Part shown: piece after piece, positions 8,304 to 17,145 of the stretch | How the letters are laid out: every line of letters starts with the position of its first letter | How positions within the stretch are numbered: position 1 is the first letter of the stretch | Origin: an uncultured Boseongicola sp. | GTDB taxonomy: Bacteria > Pseudomonadota > Alphaproteobacteria > Rhodobacterales > Rhodobacteraceae | Length of the DNA stretch: 37,262 nucleotides | Assembly (NCBI GenBank): GCA_938016355.1 | Contig: CALLWO010000125.1 | Span: 1-37,262, forward strand | Reading direction: 5' to 3' | Notes under the pieces: model-generated | Seen by the model: the letters and a program-made list of their open reading frames with translations, nothing else | What the model was told of the DNA's origin: nothing | Databases searched by the model: none | Position numbers and translations under genes: made by a program

Positions 8304-9385
8304 GCTTTGGCTCCTTTTTTCCCAGACCCAAGCATTGCGGGCGGCCGTGGATCAAGCGGCCATCTTGGACGCGCGATCAATGGCGACATTCCAGGGTTGC
8401 CAACAGCGCGAAGCTCAATCCCCGCCCACGCAATCATTGCGGCGTTGTCGGTGCAAAGCCTCAACGGAGGCGCCACGAATTTCAGCCCGCTCTCGTTTGA
8501 AAGCGTCTCTAAACCAGCGCGAATAGAAGTATTTGCTGCCACGCCACCAGCAATGGCCAGCACCGGCTGGGTCGGCAATCTTTGCAGATAGAGGTCGATT
8601 GCTCGGCGTGTTTTCTCGATCAAGACGTCTCGCACTGCCGATTGAAAACCGGCGCAAATGTCAGCGCGATCCCCCTTGGTCAGGCCACCTTTGTCTTTTA
8701 CCAACGCATCTCGCGACCGTAGAACGGCCGTTTTCAGTCCTGAAAAGCTCAGGTCGCAATCTGGTCGGTTTAAAAGTGGTCTTGGATACGCGAACGTCGC
8801 CGCGTTGCCCTTTTTCGCTTCAACCTCGACAGACGGTCCACCGGGTTGAGCCAATCCAAGCAAGCGCGCGATCTTGTCAAATGCCTCGCCCGGAGCATCG
8901 TCAATTGTTCCGCCCAAGCGCTCGAAATCGTCAGCACCGTTGACGATCAAAAATTGACAATGTCCGCCAGACACCAAGAGCATCAGATATGGGAACGCTA
9001 AATTGTCCGTTAAACGCGGCGTTAACGCGTGACCAGCTAGGTGGTTTACGCCAATCAGCGGCTTTCCGGACCCAGCAGCCAAACCACGTGCCATCATGAC
9101 ACCGGAAATCACACCGCCGATTAATCCCGGCCCTGCTGTCACAGCGATTGCGTCAATCTCTGACAGGGAAATGTCCGCATCTTTTAGCGCAGCAGCGACG
9201 CTGATATCGAGCTTCTCCGCATGCGCGCGCGCCGCGATTTCCGGGACAACACCGCCAAATGCAGCGTGAAGTGCAGACTGATCGGCAACGACACTCGACA
9301 AAATCGTCCGATCTGCGCGCACAACAGCCGCCGCCGTATCGTCGCAGCTGCTTTCAATACCGAGAACTGTTTCGACGCGGTTCAT
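8300..9385 (-). CDS. tsaD: tRNA N6-adenosine threonylcarbamoyltransferase
   Basis: [16 protein letters not shown]...[14 protein letters not shown]...[14 protein letters not shown]...[14 protein letters not shown]...[11 protein letters not shown]. Confidence 0.97.
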   Translation of the reverse strand: MNRVETVLGIESSCDDTAAAVVRADRTILSSVVADQSALHAAFGGVVPEIAARAHAEKLDISVAAALKDADISLSEIDAIAVTAGPGLIGGVISGVMMARGLAAGSGKPLIGVNHLAGHALTPRLTDNLAFPYLMLLVSGGHCQFLIVNGADDFERLGGTIDDAPGEAFDKIARLLGLAQPGGPSVEVEAKKGNAATFAYPRPLLNRPDCDLSFSGLKTAVLRSRDALVKDKGGLTKGDRADICAGFQSAVRDVLIEKTRRAIDLYLQRLPTQPVLAIAGGVAANTSIRAGLETLSNESGLKFVAPPLRLCTDNAAMIAWAGIELRAVGNPGMSPLIARPRWPLDPRPPAMLGSGKKGAKA

Positions 9386-9456
9386 GGGTCAATCTTGCGA
9401 AGTAGGTATCGGGCAGGTAACACCGAGTTGCGTTTCGCACAAGCAATGGCGGCGAC

Positions 9457-10146
9457 ATGGACCAATCTGAACCTACGTTGCTTTTGACGCGGCCGGTTGA
9501 AGCCTCGGCCGCGTTTCTCTCGTTTTGCGAGGCTCAACTTGGCCGCCGAATACCCGTCGTCGTGTCACCTATCCTACGCATAGTTGATTTCGGTGAGCTT
9601 CCTGACGTGAACGCTTTCGAAACCCTCGTTTTGTCGTCTTCAAACGCAGTCCGGCGACTTGGACGGGCTGGAGCGCTAAACGGCAGACGCGTCGCGACCG
9701 TTGGTGAGGCTACCGCCGCGCTGGCGCGCGAATTTCAGGCGCTTACAATCGCGACCGGGATTGATAGCGACGAATTGGTCGCACAATCTGACCAGATTAC
9801 CAGCCCCGCAATTTGGTGCCGGGGTCACCATGCGCGAGGTGATCTGGCGGCTCGATTGACTGAGAAAGGCGTGCTCGCCACTGATGCTGTGATTTATGAC
9901 CAGTTGAGCGAACCCTTGAGCCGCGCTGCAATCGCGCTCATCAACGGGAAAAAACCGATCATTGTTCCCGTCTTCTCTCCCCGATCAGCCGCGCTGCTGT
10001 CGAACGCAGCACAGTTTGCTGCGCCGACCAACGTCATTGCAATGAGCGACGCAACTGCTGCTGCTTGGTCTGGCGACGAGGCGATTACAATCGTGGATCA
10101 ACCGACATCAAAGGATATGGCGTGCGCCGTTTTGGCGGCATTCTGA
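9457..10146 (+). CDS. hemD: Uroporphyrinogen-III synthase
   Basis: LLLTRPVEASAAF...VLSSSNAVRRLGRAG...VATVGEATAALARE...VFSPRSAALLSNAA. Positioned before the COG4223/hemY pair. Confidence 0.82.
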   Translation: MDQSEPTLLLTRPVEASAAFLSFCEAQLGRRIPVVVSPILRIVDFGELPDVNAFETLVLSSSNAVRRLGRAGALNGRRVATVGEATAALAREFQALTIATGIDSDELVAQSDQITSPAIWCRGHHARGDLAARLTEKGVLATDAVIYDQLSEPLSRAAIALINGKKPIIVPVFSPRSAALLSNAAQFAAPTNVIAMSDATAAAWSGDEAITIVDQPTSKDMACAVLAAF

Positions 10147-10213
10147 CGCCGTTGCCTTGTTGACCGGCATTAGGCGCACTAGACTCTAAGCTTGTTATTT
10201 TTACATCCTATGG

Positions 10214-11548
10214 GTGTTTGTGATTATTGGGGGAAACCTGACTTTGGCACGTTCGTCGAAATCGTCTAAAAAGACGGCCAGTAAAGAAGATACAGCCAGC
10301 GACACGCCTTCGCCGGACACGGACCTCGAAGTCGCAAACCAAGAAGATTCAAGCGAATCGTCTGAAAGCATTGAAGACACCGACGCGCAAAACATCGAGG
10401 AGTCGATCGCGGACGCGGTCGTCATTGAGGATGATGCCACGGAAAAAGCCGGTGCGCTCGAGGTGCCTGAAGACGAACAGATCAAAGCCGAGGCTGAGGC
10501 AGAGGTAGACGTTAGAAAATCTGAGCCAACGCCGATGGCCGCTTCAACTGAAGCCGGACCGTCGACCTTCGGGTTGATTTTTGGCGGCTTGATCGCTGGT
10601 GCGATCGGGTTTCTCGTCGCAACGTTCGCAGTGCCCGAAGGGTGGCCAAATCCGCCGCAGGATACTGATGCGGAACTGCGTGAGCTCGTGGACCGCCAGC
10701 AAATCGAGATTCAGAACCTCACCGATGCTCTCGCAGCAATCGAAGCGATGCCTTCGCAACCAGCCGACGTCGTTTTGCCTGACCCTGTGGACCTGACACC
10801 GGTAACCGATAGCGTGGCCGCAATCGAAGGCCGAATTGAACAAACCAGTGACTTACTGAGTGGCCTTGCCAGTACCGTCGAAGGGATAGAGCAGCGTCTT
10901 GCCTCTTTAGAATCGCGCCCCGAGGTAACCATCGCTGATGGAAGTGCTGCCATGGAAGCGCAATTGGAATCGTTCCGCTCCGAATTGGACATGGTGACGG
11001 ACAGCGCCCGAGCAGAGATCGAAGAGGCCCAAGCACGCGCGGCTGAAATAGAGGCCGCCGCCGCCGCAACTGCAGAAGCAGCAACACGTCGCGCGGCTCT
11101 CGCTGATCTAACAGCAGCATTAGAAAGCGGCGCATCTTTTGCTGATAGTCTTGCGGCGCTCGGCGATGCGCCCGCTGACCTTGCGAGTGTTGCAGACGAC
11201 GGCGTTGCCACGCTTGCGTCACTGCAATCTGACTTCCCCGCATTGGCGCGCAGGGCGCTGGGGATTGCTCAAACTGTCCCCGAGGACGCGGGAACGACCA
11301 ACAAAATCACCGCGTTTCTCAGACGCCAAACCAATGCGCGCTCTCTAAGCCCACGTGAAGGCGATGATTCAGACGCGATTCTCTCGCGCGCCGAAGCCGC
11401 GTTGTCAGAGGGCGACCTTACCAATTCAATAGCCGAGCTCGAGACGCTTCCTGACGATGCGCAGAACGTCTTGGCCGGATGGTTAGAGACAGCCAAAACA
11501 CGGCAGGCGGCGCTTGATGCTGCCCAAAGCCTTCAAACAGAGAACTGA
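10214..11548 (+). CDS. Mitofilin/Mic60-like (COG4223) inner-membrane protein
   Basis: Acidic N-terminus, one TM segment (FGLIFGGLIAGAIGFLVATFAVP), long coiled coil, and a C-terminal helical domain. Lies between hemD and hemY. A start downstream of 10214 is possible. Confidence 0.75.
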   Translation: MFVIIGGNLTLARSSKSSKKTASKEDTASDTPSPDTDLEVANQEDSSESSESIEDTDAQNIEESIADAVVIEDDATEKAGALEVPEDEQIKAEAEAEVDVRKSEPTPMAASTEAGPSTFGLIFGGLIAGAIGFLVATFAVPEGWPNPPQDTDAELRELVDRQQIEIQNLTDALAAIEAMPSQPADVVLPDPVDLTPVTDSVAAIEGRIEQTSDLLSGLASTVEGIEQRLASLESRPEVTIADGSAAMEAQLESFRSELDMVTDSARAEIEEAQARAAEIEAAAAATAEAATRRAALADLTAALESGASFADSLAALGDAPADLASVADDGVATLASLQSDFPALARRALGIAQTVPEDAGTTNKITAFLRRQTNARSLSPREGDDSDAILSRAEAALSEGDLTNSIAELETLPDDAQNVLAGWLETAKTRQAALDAAQSLQTEN

Positions 11549-11561
11549 GGACGATTAAGAC

Positions 11562-13124
11562 ATGGTTTGGTCACTGATTAAAATAATCGTCTTTGTTGCG
11601 CTGGTCGGCGCTGCGGCCTGGGGCGCTGGCTGGCTGCTCGAAGCCGAAGGCGGAATTCAGATTGCGGTTGCTGACATGGAATTCACGCTTGGGCCGCTCG
11701 TTTCGGTGATCGGTCTTGTCGTGTTGCTGATTACGCTTTGGTTAGTGCTCAAAGTCGCTGGGCTCATTGTTGCGTTTATTCGGTTTCTGAACGGCGATGA
11801 AACCGCAATCACGCGTTATTTTGCGCGCAATCGTGAGCGCCGGGGTTATGATGCACTGTCCGAAGGGATGATGGCGCTTGCCTCTGGCGATGGACGCACG
11901 GCGCTAACAAAAGCCGCGAAAGCTGACCGCTATCTGAAGCGTCCCGACCTGACGACATTGCTCACTGCGCAAGCCGCAGAATTATCCGGTGACAAGGCAA
12001 AAGCTGAGACCGCCTATAAGAAGTTGTTGCAGGACGACCGGACGCGGTTTGTCGGTGTTCGCGGTATCATGTTGCAAAAGCTTGAAGCCGGGCAAACCGA
12101 CACTGCGCTGAAGCTGGCCGAAAAAGCATTTTCGATGAATGCGCGCCACGAAGAAACGCAAGATGTCCTTTTAAAACTTCAAGCGGGCGCGCACGATTGG
12201 TCGGGCGCACGGCGTACACTAAGCGCCAAGCTGAAACATGGTGGATTGCCACGCGATGTTCACAAGCGACGCGATGCTGTTTTAGCGCTGGGCGAGGCGC
12301 GCGACATCCTTGACGAGGAAAAGCCAATCGCTGCCCGCGAAGCTGCGATTTCTGCCAACCGCATGTCGCCCGATCTGATCCCAGCGGCGGTCATGGCGTC
12401 GGACAGTTACGTCGAGCAAGGCAAACCAAAATATGCGACGCGCGTCATTCGCAAAGCTTGGGAGGCCGCGCCGCATCCGGACCTTGCTGCTGCGTTTGCC
12501 CGCATCCAGCCCGACGAAACGCCTGAAGAGCGTATCAAGCGGTTCAGGTTGCTGACCAACGCACACCGCGACTCGTCGGAAACGAAAATGCTCGAATCTG
12601 AACTGAACATCGCCGCCGAAGACTTTCCGGCTGCACGTAAAGCGTTGGGCGATCTGGCCGAAACCGATCCCACGGCGCGCTCGCTCACGATCATGGCCGC
12701 GATCGAGCGAGGTTCCGGCGCCGATGATGCAGTTGTCAAAGGGTGGCTGGCGCGGGCATTGACTGCACCTCGCGATCCGCAATGGGTCTGTGATAAATGC
12801 CAGACTCCACACACGACATGGGATCCGATCTGCGCAAATTGCGAAGGCTTCGATACGCTCACATGGCGCAAACCGTCTGAAAACGCCCCATCAATGGTCA
12901 CAGGCGCTGAGATGCTGCCCTTGATCGTTGGTCAGATTGAATCCGAGGCCTCAGAAGATGATGCCGAAGTCACAGAAGCTGACGAAACACCGGAATCGGA
13001 AACCGCGAGCGGCGCGGCGGAGCAGAGCGAGACCGCGAACGCCGATACGCCTCCCCCGGATTACGAGGTTATTGACGCCCAGGCAGAGGACATCGACCAG
13101 GCCGCCAAAAAAGAGACACCCTAA
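11562..13124 (+). CDS. hemY: HemY-like TPR membrane protein of the heme operon
   Basis: Two N-terminal TMs, then TPR-like helices (YDALSEGMMALASGDGRTALTKAAKA...). C-terminal CDKC...CANC motif and an acidic tail. Confidence 0.86.
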   Translation: MVWSLIKIIVFVALVGAAAWGAGWLLEAEGGIQIAVADMEFTLGPLVSVIGLVVLLITLWLVLKVAGLIVAFIRFLNGDETAITRYFARNRERRGYDALSEGMMALASGDGRTALTKAAKADRYLKRPDLTTLLTAQAAELSGDKAKAETAYKKLLQDDRTRFVGVRGIMLQKLEAGQTDTALKLAEKAFSMNARHEETQDVLLKLQAGAHDWSGARRTLSAKLKHGGLPRDVHKRRDAVLALGEARDILDEEKPIAAREAAISANRMSPDLIPAAVMASDSYVEQGKPKYATRVIRKAWEAAPHPDLAAAFARIQPDETPEERIKRFRLLTNAHRDSSETKMLESELNIAAEDFPAARKALGDLAETDPTARSLTIMAAIERGSGADDAVVKGWLARALTAPRDPQWVCDKCQTPHTTWDPICANCEGFDTLTWRKPSENAPSMVTGAEMLPLIVGQIESEASEDDAEVTEADETPESETASGAAEQSETANADTPPPDYEVIDAQAEDIDQAAKKETP

Positions 13125-13216
13125 GCCCGTCCTTTTCAGTTGTCGTAGCGCATTTTGCTAACCCCACCCGCGCCCGACAAAGACGGTTGAAGGCCTTAAA
13201 GTCAGTGTAACGCGGC

Positions 13217-15652
13217 CTAGCTCCGCATTCGCTTGAATTCTGGATCATAGGGCGCGGAAGCGATGACTTCGGCGCCAACAAGCGCTCCGCATAGGTCAAG
13301 CTGCATATTTGTGCCGATACTTGCCAATTTTGGTTCCACAAATGCATAAGCGAGATTCATCCCCACGCGGTGGCCCCAATCGCCGGATGTGATGGTTCCG
13401 ACCACCTTATTGTCTGCCATAAGTGATGCACCTGGATGCGCCGGAGCGTGATCGGCGTCGATTTTCATCGTCACAAATTTGCGGTTCGGACCGGTGGTGC
13501 GTCGCTCCAGCAATGCATCACGCCCGACAAAGTCGCCTTTGTCGATCTTCACAAATCGGTCGAGCGCAGTTTCGAACGGGTCAAATTCGGTGATGATGTC
13601 GGCCTTCCAATGTAGAAAGCCCATTTCCATGCGCATCGATTCCACAGCGCGCGCGCCGAATAGCTTCAGCCCATGGGCTTCGCCCGCTTGGCGGAGAGCT
13701 TGATACGCAGCAAAAAGCGACTCGTTCGGAACATGGATTTCATACGCCAGTTCACCCGAAAAACTTACCCCAAGAACCGTGGCCGGGGCATAGCCGACAA
13801 AGCATTCACGCACGCTGAGCCACGGGAAATCCTCTTTTGACCAATCGCCGCGTGAGCAGGCAGAAAGAACCGCACGCGCATTTGGGCCAGCAAGGACAAG
13901 GATCGTTTGATCGTTGGTTAGACTCTTAATCTCGACATCTTCATTTGGCTCGAGGTGTGCCTGCAACCAATCCATGTCATGAAATTCTGCCGCTGCGGCG
14001 GAGCCATACCAAACACGCTCACCGCCGCGATCGCTGGGTGGAATATTAGCGACGGTTGCCTCTCCTTTGACCATGCCGTGATGGTTCAGAAGATAGCCAA
14101 GACCCACGCGGCCGGCACGTTTTGTCACTGTTCCGCACATTATTCGGTCGAGAAACGCGTGACGGTCGGCACCGGTGATCTCGAAGCGGTTGAAGCCGTT
14201 CACTTCGCAAAGCCCGACGTTGGTGGCGACGCTACTCACCTCTGCCGCAACCACATCGAAGGCTTCATCGAAGTTAAATGAGAGTGAAGGGTGAAAATCT
14301 GGTGACGGTTTGAAATAGTCCGCTCGCTCCCACCCGTTAACCACAGTGAATTCTGCTCCTTCGGACTGAAGAACGGGCGTAAGTGACGTTGTCTTGGCAA
14401 ACCGGCCTGCCGGGCGATGCTCGTGAGGGTAGTGAAACCGAAATTCGTTCTGGTAATCTTCAATCGCCTTAAGCGCCGTGAGTTCGACATTTGCCTGTCC
14501 GGTAAACCGCCGTGGATCAATGACCCAAGTATCGTAGCAAGCTTCGCCATGAACGATCTGCTGCGCAAGAAGCCAGCCATGCCCACCGCCTTCTCCAAGT
14601 CCCGCGCGCAATCCAATGATACAAAACGCATTGCGCTTGCCGGGAATTGGCCCGACCAAAGGGGCCCCATCAATCGTATAAGTGATCGGCCCGTTCACAA
14701 CGCGCTTGATGCCGACTTCGGTCAGCGCAGGCATTCTCTCAAAGGCCCCTTCAAGAACGTCCATCACACGATCAAGATCGTCTGGGCACAGGTCGTTAGA
14801 GAATTCTGGGCTAATGCCATCCATGCCCCAGGTTTTGCAATCTTGCTCGTAAAACCCGACCAGCAAGCCGTTCTTTTCTTGTCGAGAGTAGTAGTCGCTG
14901 ATCGGGCATCGGAGCAGAGGCATTCGCCGCTCTGACTCCACAATTGCCGGAATATCGTCGGTGACAAAATACTGATGCTCCATCGAGGCTACCGGATGGT
15001 GTACGCCCATCATTGCGCCAACTTCGTTCACTCGATAGCCACAGGCATTGACGACGATATCAGCGTCGATGTCGCCTTTGTCCGTATGTACCGTCCAGGT
15101 GTCGTCCATTCTTTGCGAAAGCGCGGTGACAGACGTGTTGCGATAAACTTCGGCGCCAGCCTTGCGGGCATGAAACGCAAGCGCCTGACAAAGCTGAGCA
15201 GGATCAATGTCGCCGTCTTCCCCGTCCCAAAGTCCGCCAAGGAGGTTATCGGTTGAAATCAGAGGGTGTCGTCGGGCGCATTCTTCTGCGTCAATAACTT
15301 CGTACGTGACACCCATGCCCCGCGCCATCGAGGCAAAGTGACGGTAAGCTTGCATTTGCTCTTCGGTGTTTGCCAAGCGGATCCCACCGTCGCCATGATG
15401 ATACCCCACTGGATACTCTGGATCGTCGCGCAGTTGTTTGTAGAGAGCAATGGAATGACTTTTGAGCCCAACCATCGTCTGATTCATTCCGAAATTCGTG
15501 ACCTGCGCGGCAGAATGCCAGGTCGTGCCTGAGGTCAGTTCGTCCCGTTCGATTAAGACGACATCCGACCAGCCCTCTTGCGTCAGATGATAAAGAGTTG
15601 AGCAACCGGCGATACCACCGCCAATAACCGCCACTTTGGTGCGGGATTTCAT
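13217..15652 (-). CDS. FAD-dependent oxidoreductase with GcvT/aminomethyltransferase domain (dimethylglycine/sarcosine dehydrogenase family)
   Basis: Start MKSRTKVAVIGGGIAGCSTLYHLTQEGWSDVVLIERDELTSGTTWHSAAQ (FAD-linkage-type HSA motif). GcvT-like C-terminus (FVGRDALLER, SGDWGHRVGMNLAYAFVEP). Confidence 0.92.
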   Translation of the reverse strand: MKSRTKVAVIGGGIAGCSTLYHLTQEGWSDVVLIERDELTSGTTWHSAAQVTNFGMNQTMVGLKSHSIALYKQLRDDPEYPVGYHHGDGGIRLANTEEQMQAYRHFASMARGMGVTYEVIDAEECARRHPLISTDNLLGGLWDGEDGDIDPAQLCQALAFHARKAGAEVYRNTSVTALSQRMDDTWTVHTDKGDIDADIVVNACGYRVNEVGAMMGVHHPVASMEHQYFVTDDIPAIVESERRMPLLRCPISDYYSRQEKNGLLVGFYEQDCKTWGMDGISPEFSNDLCPDDLDRVMDVLEGAFERMPALTEVGIKRVVNGPITYTIDGAPLVGPIPGKRNAFCIIGLRAGLGEGGGHGWLLAQQIVHGEACYDTWVIDPRRFTGQANVELTALKAIEDYQNEFRFHYPHEHRPAGRFAKTTSLTPVLQSEGAEFTVVNGWERADYFKPSPDFHPSLSFNFDEAFDVVAAEVSSVATNVGLCEVNGFNRFEITGADRHAFLDRIMCGTVTKRAGRVGLGYLLNHHGMVKGEATVANIPPSDRGGERVWYGSAAAAEFHDMDWLQAHLEPNEDVEIKSLTNDQTILVLAGPNARAVLSACSRGDWSKEDFPWLSVRECFVGYAPATVLGVSFSGELAYEIHVPNESLFAAYQALRQAGEAHGLKLFGARAVESMRMEMGFLHWKADIITEFDPFETALDRFVKIDKGDFVGRDALLERRTTGPNRKFVTMKIDADHAPAHPGASLMADNKVVGTITSGDWGHRVGMNLAYAFVEPKLASIGTNMQLDLCGALVGAEVIASAPYDPEFKRMRS

Positions 15653-15704
15653 GCGACCGATTCCTTCTACTTGGTAACCTGAACGGTATGACAAGTTGCA
15701 TATC

Positions 15705-15736
15705 CTTTGAAAAATAGATTAATCAGACAATCAAAG
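15705..15736. promoter_or_regulatory. Nested dyad CTTTGA-N6-GATTAATC-N6-TCAAAG; candidate LysR-family binding site
   Basis: The outer arms 15705-15710/15731-15736 and the inner palindrome 15717-15724 share the same centre (15720.5). Located in the intergenic region shared by the LysR and FAD/GcvT genes. Confidence 0.5.
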
Positions 15737-15759
15737 CCGGAAAAACAGAGATAGAGTTT

Positions 15760-16689
15760 ATGCCGCTTTCCTTGCGAGCCATGCGTTACGTTCAAGTCGC
15801 AATGCGCAAAGGCAGTATATCGGCGGCTGCCGAAACATTGAATGTTGCGCCCTCGGCGGTCGCGTCGGCGCTCGGCCAAGCTGAAGAAGCTTTTGGCGTT
15901 ACACTTGTCACACGCGCCAGATCCAAAGGCATTTCACCGACGCTTTCAGGGCGCAACGTGCAGCGGCGCATCGACGATCTTCTTGAAAGATATGATGCGA
16001 TGATGACCGATGTTTCGGACCTTCAGGCCGAGCTATCTGGCACGCTGACGATAGGTTACAACGCGCCCATCGCACCCGCGTTTCTTCCGGAGATCACCGC
16101 AGAAATACGCGCATCTCATCCCGAGATTACTTTGTCTTTCATTGATGGTGACAATACCAGTGTCCAAAACGGGCTCCTAAGCGGGCATTTTGATGTGATT
16201 TTGTTTGTCGAAGAACTGCCAAATTCACAGATAGAAGTTCTCCCGCTTGTATTCGCACCAACATATTGTTTGTGCCGGTCTGATCATCCTCTCGCCAGGG
16301 GCGGGCCTGCCTCTATCGCCGAGATATTGCGTGAACCTTTAGTTCTTTTGGATCGACCTGCGGCTCGCGCTTACTACATGGATCTGCTCGACAAAGGTGG
16401 TGAAGCGTACCATATCGTGGCGACCGCGAATTCAACTGAAATGGTGCGCTCCCTTGTTGCTGCCGGAACCGGTGTTTCACTTTTGAATATGCGACCGGGC
16501 AACGTGCCTGCCTATGCGAAAGGCGAAATAAGCTGTGTCCCGGTGGCGGGAAGCACTCATGGAGTCACACTGTCACTTGGCTTCGCGCCCGGTCCAAAGC
16601 GAAGATTGCTGCAAGTATTCATCGACTCGTGTGCCGCATATTTTCAGGGAGCCGCCAAAGCAGAATTCACGGTGGATGTTGCGAGTTAA
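15760..16689 (+). CDS. LysR-family transcriptional regulator
   Basis: N-terminal wHTH MRYVQVAMRKGSISAAAETLNVAPSAVASALGQAEEAFGVTLVTRAR, followed by a LysR substrate-binding domain. Divergent from the FAD/GcvT gene. Confidence 0.93.
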   Translation: MPLSLRAMRYVQVAMRKGSISAAAETLNVAPSAVASALGQAEEAFGVTLVTRARSKGISPTLSGRNVQRRIDDLLERYDAMMTDVSDLQAELSGTLTIGYNAPIAPAFLPEITAEIRASHPEITLSFIDGDNTSVQNGLLSGHFDVILFVEELPNSQIEVLPLVFAPTYCLCRSDHPLARGGPASIAEILREPLVLLDRPAARAYYMDLLDKGGEAYHIVATANSTEMVRSLVAAGTGVSLLNMRPGNVPAYAKGEISCVPVAGSTHGVTLSLGFAPGPKRRLLQVFIDSCAAYFQGAAKAEFTVDVAS

Positions 16690-16693
16690 TCCT

Positions 16694-16911
16694 TCATTTC
16701 GGCGCTAGTTTCCGCTCGAAACAAAAACCCAATCGACCAGTCCGCGTCGTCAAGAACCACGACCCCGGCCTTACCGACTTTCCATTGTCATCGAGCGCAA
16801 AGCCCAAAGAATCATAGGAGCGATCAAACCCTTCGGGACGCTGATGCCTTTCTGGCGATGGCTAGGCGGCGTGCGCCCTAGCGCCTCAAATGCATCTTGC
16901 ACGATGCGCTC
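16694..16911 (-). pseudogene. Possible decayed coding remnant split over reading frames; family unknown
   Basis: Minus-strand frames give ERIVQDAFEALGRTPPSHRQKGISVPKGLIAPM... (stop at 16771-16773) and, in another frame, PEGFDRSYDSLGFALDDNGKSVRPGSWFLTTRTGRLGFCFERKLAPK* (stop at 16694-16696). No intact ORF. Confidence 0.2.
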
Positions 16912-17058
16912 GGACCGATTACATCACCGCCGTTGTCGCTATTGCCAGTTTGGAAAAGCGCGTCATTCAGAAAAGCGGACTCCCGCTAGGATGACTTGAA
17001 GGACCGACGAGGTGCTAGCACAGACGTAGAGCAAGCAGGGTCAGATTCGACCCTAAAT

Positions 17059-17134
17059 GCCTCAATAGCTCAGCTGGTAGAGCAGGTCCTTCGTAAGGAC
17101 AAGGTCGGGGGTTCGAGTCCCTCTTGAGGCACCA
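17059..17134 (+). tRNA. tRNA-Thr (anticodon CGT), CCA encoded
   Basis: Folded by hand: acceptor GCCTCAA/TTGAGGC, D-arm GCTCAGCTGGTAGAGC, anticodon loop TTCGTAA, T-arm GGGGG-TTCGAGT-CCCTC, 3' ACCA. Confidence 0.95.
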
Positions 17135-17145
17135 TTTCCACAGAT

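Noticed and set aside
9010-9029. TTAA-N8-TTAA inside tsaD as another CtrA site
   Set aside because: The spacer is 8, not 7, and it lies within coding sequence far from a start.
14417-14935. 172-aa plus-strand ORF opposite the FAD/GcvT gene
   Set aside because: Shadow frame within a well-supported gene.
17059-17134. Genomic island integrated at tRNA-Thr
   Set aside because: No integrase gene, no duplicated tRNA 3' end in the window, and both flanks look like ordinary chromosomal genes.
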